A DNA stretch of 43,789 nt from an uncultured Desulfovibrio sp. (GTDB lineage Bacteria; Desulfobacterota; Desulfovibrionia; Desulfovibrionales; Desulfovibrionaceae). The notes below the pieces were generated by a model. That model saw nothing but the letters and a program-made list of their open reading frames with translations, did no database searches and had not been told where the DNA came from. Each line of letters begins with the position of its first letter. The first letter of the stretch is position 1. Below are positions 40,443 through 43,789 of the stretch, piece by piece. A program made the translations under genes and the position numbers. The stretch lies in contig NZ_CALUWS010000027.1 of the NCBI RefSeq assembly GCF_944324525.1, positions 1-43,789 on the forward strand, given 5' to 3'.

Positions 40443-40912
40443 AGGCCGTCCGCAGACCACACCTCTTTGCCGCCCGTTCGCAGCTCTTGGCGCTATGCGC
40501 TGTCTGCGAGGGGTTCCCCTTCCCCCCCAAAGCAAATCACGATGGCGTTCCCCCCTGAACGCCGGGCGCGTATCCTCTCCGGGGTCGGGAGGGCATACGC
40601 GTGTTTTTTGTTGCCACAGCGAGGCGTTTGGCATAGGCTACCTGCCCTTTCCGGGCGCGTCCCTTGACAAAAGAGGGGGCAGGCCGTATGCGAAAGTGAG
40701 GTCGCGTGCGCGGCGAGCGGGGAGGCCGGTCAGGCGCGCCCGCCGCACGCCGGCATTCGGGAGGGCTGGAAGCGCCGGACGGCGTCCTCCGCCCGGCCGG
40801 GAGACCCTCACCGGCTGCGCGTACAGGGCCGGCGGTCTCTTTTGGGGAGTGCGGGCGGCGTGCTGTGCGCATCCGCCGTTATTTGCCGCAGGGCATGAGG
40901 AGTGTGTTGCTG
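40443..40912. other. Intergenic region before rfbG
   Basis: 470 nt between the flippase gene and rfbG. Apart from the candidate promoter at 40664-40692 I see no gene, repeat copy or terminator. The CCTGCCC/GGGCAGG inverted pair (40641-40647, 40677-40683) overlaps that promoter and might be an operator. Confidence 0.5.
40664..40692 (+). promoter_or_regulatory. Candidate sigma-70 promoter of rfbG-rfbH
   Basis: TTGACA (-35) is followed after exactly 17 nt by TATGCG (-10, 3 of 6). It would give a leader of about 210 nt, unusually long for this region. Confidence 0.4.
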
Positions 40913-42019
40913 ATGGAAAACAGGCTGAAGGATCTGTTGCCCCTGTACAAGGGGCGCAAGGTTTTTGTGACGGGGCATACGGGCTTCAAGGGATCGTGGC
41001 TGACGCTCTGGCTGAAGCAGCTGGGCGCGGACGTCATGGGCTACTCGCTGTCGGAGTATGACAGCCCCTGCATGTTCAAGGCGCTTGAGCTGTCTGGCGT
41101 ATGCCGCCATGTCGAAGGTTCCGTGGCGGACTACCGGGCGCTCAGGGCGGCCGTGGAATCGTTCCAGCCTGAGATCGTCCTGCATCTGGCGGCGCAGCCT
41201 CTGGTGCGTCCTTCCTATGACGACCCGCTGGGCACGCTCGAGACCAACGTCATGGGCACGGCCATGCTGCTTGACGCCTGCCGCTTCACGCCGTCGGTGC
41301 ATGCGGTGGTCATCGTCACCAGCGACAAGTGCTATCGCAACAACGAATGGGTCTGGCCCTACCGGGAGAACGATCCCATGGGCGGGCACGATCCCTACAG
41401 CGCCAGCAAGGGCTGCGCCGAACTGGTGACGGCTTCCTACATCAAATCTTTCTTTGCGCCCGAGCGTTACGGCACGGATCATCATGTGGCCGTGGCCTCG
41501 GCCAGGGCGGGCAATGCCATCGGCGGCGGCGACTGGGGCAAGGACCGCCTCATCCCCGACTGCTTCCGCGCGCTGCACGAGGGGCGTACCATCAGGATCC
41601 GCTATCCCCGCGCGGTGCGGCCCTGGCAGCACGTCCTCGAGTGCCTGAGCGGCTACCTGCAGCTGGGCGCGCAACTGCTTGAACACGGGCCCAAATTCGG
41701 CTGCGGCTGGAACTTCGCGCCCATCGACATGGGCGACGTCTGGCCGGTGGAGCGGGTGGTGCGCTTCATCTGCGAAAAGTGGGGCAACGGCAGCTACGAG
41801 GTGGACAGCACCCCGCAGCCGTACGAGGCCAGCATGCTTTGCCTGGACTGCACCAAGGCCAACATCGAACTGGGCTGGCGGCCCCGTTACCCTGTGGCGC
41901 GCGCGCTTTCCGAGACGCTCAGCTGGTATAAGGAATGGTCGGTCAACGGCGATGCCGCGCATATGCGCGAGTACACCCTGCGGCAGATCGAGGCGTATGT
42001 CGATGCCTTGCCGCAGTAG
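40913..42019 (+). CDS. rfbG: CDP-glucose 4,6-dehydratase
   Basis: NAD-dependent short-chain dehydratase of 368 aa converting CDP-glucose to CDP-4-dehydro-6-deoxyglucose. The start at 40913 (MENRLKDLLPLYKGRKVFVT) follows GAGGAG; an ATG six codons earlier is possible. The Rossmann motif TGHTGFKGSWL (residues 20-30) is diagnostic of this enzyme rather than dTDP-glucose dehydratase. The catalytic YSASK lies near residue 161 in HDPYSASKGCAEL. Other features are SARAGNAIGGGDWGKDRLIP and RPWQHVLECLSGYL. It is followed after 50 nt by rfbH, the next enzyme in the CDP-3,6-dideoxyhexose pathway. The cytidylyltransferase rfbF is not in the window. Confidence 0.93.
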   Translation: MENRLKDLLPLYKGRKVFVTGHTGFKGSWLTLWLKQLGADVMGYSLSEYDSPCMFKALELSGVCRHVEGSVADYRALRAAVESFQPEIVLHLAAQPLVRPSYDDPLGTLETNVMGTAMLLDACRFTPSVHAVVIVTSDKCYRNNEWVWPYRENDPMGGHDPYSASKGCAELVTASYIKSFFAPERYGTDHHVAVASARAGNAIGGGDWGKDRLIPDCFRALHEGRTIRIRYPRAVRPWQHVLECLSGYLQLGAQLLEHGPKFGCGWNFAPIDMGDVWPVERVVRFICEKWGNGSYEVDSTPQPYEASMLCLDCTKANIELGWRPRYPVARALSETLSWYKEWSVNGDAAHMREYTLRQIEAYVDALPQ

Positions 42020-42069
42020 GCGGACAAGGCGCGCGCAGTCACCGCAACCGGAGACGAAACGAGGATCAG

Positions 42070-43365
42070 ATGCAGAACGAAGAATTGCAGGCGGCCATCC
42101 ATGCGCTGCTGGAACACGTTCCTGATGTAAGCCCGGCCTTTGAGCCGGGCAAGACGCCCATCCCCGCCTCGGGGAAGGTCGTCGGCACGCCGGAAAAGGC
42201 GCTCATGATCGAGGCCGCGCTTGACGGCTGGCTGACCACCGGCCGTTTCAATGATGCGTTCGAGGCGGAGCTTGGCGGCTTTCTCGGCGCAAAGCATGTC
42301 CTGACGGTGAACTCGGGCTCCTCGGCCAACCTTGTGGCCTTTTCCGCGCTGACCTCGCCCCGCTGGGGGCAGCGCGCCATCCGGCCCGGGGACGAGGTCA
42401 TAACCGCGGCGGCCGGATTCCCCACGACCATCGCGCCCATCATGCAGTTCGGCGCCATCCCGGTATTCGTGGATGTGAACGCCGATACCTGGAACGTCGA
42501 TGTGGAAGCGGTGGAACGGGCCATCACCCCCAAGACCAAAGCCGTCATGCTGGCGCATACGCTGGGCGTTCCCTTTGATGCGGAGCGGCTCGCCGCTCTT
42601 TGCCGGGAACGGGGCCTCTGGCTGGTGGAGGATTGCTGCGACGCGCTGGGCGCCCGCTGGAACGGGCGGCTCGTGGGCAGCTTCGGGGATATCGCCACCC
42701 TTTCTTTCTATCCCGCGCACCACATCACTACCGGCGAGGGTGGGGCGGTCTTCACCAGCAATGACGAGCTGGCCCAGGTCGCCGAATCCTTCCGCGACTG
42801 GGGCCGGCACTGCCACTGCCGGCCGGGGCAGGACAATGCCTGCGGCAGGCGCTACAGCGGTCAGTACGGCGAACTGCCCGAAGGCTATGATCACAAGTAC
42901 GTCTACGCGCATGCCGGGTACAATCTCAAAATGACCGATCTGACGGCCGCCTGCGGACTGGCCCAGATGCGCCGTCTGCCCGGATTCATCGAAAAGCGCA
43001 GGCAGAATTATGCCTATCTGCACAACGGGCTTGCCGGCTGCGCGCATCTGCGCTTCCCCGTCACGCCTGAACAGGCTGATCCTTCCTGGTTCGGCCTGCC
43101 CGTCATCCTCAAGGAGAGCGCCCCCTGTTCGCGAGTGGACTTCCTCAAGGCGCTCAACCGTCGCCGTATCGGGACGCGGCTCATGTTTGCCGGCAATGCC
43201 GTGCGACAGCCGTTCATGGAGGGCCGTCCCTACCGCGTGGCGGATGTCCTGACGCAGACGGATCTCATCATGGAGCGCGGCCTCTGGCTGGGCGTCTGGC
43301 CGGGACTCAGCCAGGAGATGCTGGATTACGTCATCGAAAGCGTACAGGCTATCCTGTCGGCCTGA
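42070..43365 (+). CDS. rfbH: CDP-6-deoxy-4-keto-glucose 3-dehydrase (E1, RfbH/DdhC)
   Basis: PMP- and [2Fe-2S]-dependent dehydrase of 431 aa that removes the 3-OH in CDP-3,6-dideoxyhexose synthesis. The start at 42070 has GAGGATC upstream; the long frame from within rfbG is rejected. The fold is aminotransferase-like, but the PLP-Lys is replaced by His in SFYPAHHITTGEGG (His 217), the hallmark of E1. The iron-sulfur cysteines fit C-X57-C-X-C-X7-C exactly: Cys190, 248, 250 and 258 (CHCRPGQDNAC). A matching E3 reductase was not found here. It is probably used for an O-antigen-like sugar. Confidence 0.94.
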   Translation: MQNEELQAAIHALLEHVPDVSPAFEPGKTPIPASGKVVGTPEKALMIEAALDGWLTTGRFNDAFEAELGGFLGAKHVLTVNSGSSANLVAFSALTSPRWGQRAIRPGDEVITAAAGFPTTIAPIMQFGAIPVFVDVNADTWNVDVEAVERAITPKTKAVMLAHTLGVPFDAERLAALCRERGLWLVEDCCDALGARWNGRLVGSFGDIATLSFYPAHHITTGEGGAVFTSNDELAQVAESFRDWGRHCHCRPGQDNACGRRYSGQYGELPEGYDHKYVYAHAGYNLKMTDLTAACGLAQMRRLPGFIEKRRQNYAYLHNGLAGCAHLRFPVTPEQADPSWFGLPVILKESAPCSRVDFLKALNRRRIGTRLMFAGNAVRQPFMEGRPYRVADVLTQTDLIMERGLWLGVWPGLSQEMLDYVIESVQAILSA

Positions 43366-43462
43366 GCGGCTGTGCCGCCTGCGGCCTCCGAGTCCTTGCG
43401 GAGATGTCGGGCGGATCACCTTGCCTTACCGGGGGCGCGCCAGCGGGCGCGCCCCTTTCCGT

Positions 43463-43532
43463 TGCGAGCGGCGGCACAGCGCCGCCCGGCCAAACGTAAG
43501 CGGAAAAAGTGCGTGTCATCTTTTTCGTGAAA
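43463..43532 (+). repeat. Interspersed palindromic element, partial copy C
   Basis: TGCGAG followed by the CGGCGGCACAGCGCCGCCC hairpin, CCGGCCAAACGTAAGCGG and AAAAAGTGCG align with the centre of copy B in the same orientation. The outer parts and terminal repeats are missing or unrecognisable; the match may continue, interrupted, to CTTTTTCGTGAAA. Confidence 0.7.
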
Positions 43533-43561
43533 ATTTTTATTTTGTATTATTATATAATTAT

Positions 43562-43590
43562 TTCAGAATATTATATGTGATTGCTATAAT
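43562..43590 (+). promoter_or_regulatory. Promoter-like sequence in AT-rich DNA
   Basis: A perfect TATAAT (43585-43590) is preceded by TTCAGA (4 of 6 to TTGACA) with 17-nt spacing. The surrounding stretch (43530-43620) is strikingly AT-rich, so chance matches are likely. Confidence 0.35.
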
Positions 43591-43594
43591 TTTT

Positions 43595-43618
43595 ACCCCT
43601 AAAATCAACCCCTAAAAT
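43595..43618. repeat. Short tandem repeat, period 13
   Basis: ACCCCTAAAAT occurs at 43595 and again at 43608, separated by CA. It lies just downstream of the TATAAT box. Confidence 0.7.
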
Positions 43619-43624
43619 TACTGG

Positions 43625-43789
43625 ATGCTTTTGGCTGTATCAGGTCGATTTGGGATAATCACCAAAAAGGCGCGAAATCTAAAAACGGAAATTGTGGCTT
43701 TTGGCATAGTCTGGGTAGTGTCCAGAATTTTTCGCAGATTTTTTGAGGCAGTCCAACAAGTCAAGCAGGATTTCCCGGCACGGTCCTTG
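43625..43789 (+). other. Unresolved open frames at the right edge
   Basis: A plus-strand frame opens at ATG 43625 (MLLAVSGRFGIITKKARNLK) and stays open to the window end, 55 residues, without a good ribosome-binding site. A minus-strand frame of 36 residues entering from the right edge ends at a TAG at 43679-43681 (AKSHNFRF). Neither matches a family I recognise. An insertion-sequence end is possible but unproved. Confidence 0.2.

Noticed and set aside
40570-40690. Fourth copy of the MITE-like element
   Set aside because: Only short words such as CAGGCCGTATG are shared; the hairpin core and end repeats are missing.
43679-43789. Transposase C-terminus on the minus strand at the right edge
   Set aside because: Only 36 residues are visible and no transposase motif or confirmed terminal repeat is seen.

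Overview
The window looks like a chromosomal segment of a Desulfovibrio-type sulfate-reducing bacterium (Desulfobacterota, Desulfovibrionaceae). This is inferred from the high GC content, a four-haem NrfH with the CXXCHXM motif next to a pentahaem NrfA, a DUF2325-feoB unit behind a Desulfovibrio-like Fur box, a CRP/FNR-type (HcpR-like) operator before nrfHA, and several sigma-54 systems. No rRNA or tRNA gene was seen to refine this.

Layout, left to right. (1) 1-3440: a decayed phage polyvalent (MuF/PBECR-like) protein that enters from the left edge, carries a one-base frameshift near 955, and then runs in frame into a sigma-54 enhancer-binding regulator. (2) 3531-11298, minus strand: a DUF4198 periplasmic protein, a complete branched-chain amino-acid ABC transporter (livKHMGF) with promoter, intercistronic hairpin and terminator, and the GTPase Der. 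(3) 11429-15123, minus strand: three tandem paralogous secreted Sel1-like proteins, two of them almost identical, with duplicated intergenic control DNA. (4) 15336-18016: a Fur-box promoter, a DUF2325 protein and FeoB, for ferrous iron uptake. (5) 18270-19720: an SNase-like protein, a hypothetical protein and a DnaQ-like exonuclease in one operon. (6) 19883-22078: nrfHA, nitrite reduction to ammonium. (7) 22299-24530: a NapH/CcoG-like membrane polyferredoxin, divergent from a GNAT acetyltransferase. (8) 24707-26200: the flagellar operon flgB-flgC-fliE behind a consensus sigma-54 promoter. (9) 26628-35056: an orphan SsuA/NMT1-like binding protein, divergent from a PrpR-like sigma-54 activator, followed by a tripartite tricarboxylate-type transporter (tctCBA) and a YtcJ-type amidohydrolase. 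A perfect dyad plus a -24/-12 promoter lies between activator and transporter. (10) 35172-43365: a 70-bp tandem-repeat block and a surface-polysaccharide cluster (SIS sugar-phosphate isomerase, two GT2 glycosyltransferases, a PglK-like flippase, and RfbG/RfbH for a CDP-3,6-dideoxyhexose). (11) 43366-43789: intergenic DNA that turns AT-rich.

Three recurring non-coding structures stand out: a roughly 145-bp palindromic, MITE-like element (two full copies and one partial), the 70-bp tandem repeat, and the duplicated promoter/terminator module in the Sel1-like array. The best candidate for a self-contained regulated system is the activator, dyad, sigma-54 promoter, tctCBA and amidohydrolase locus. 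Its substrate cannot be read from sequence.
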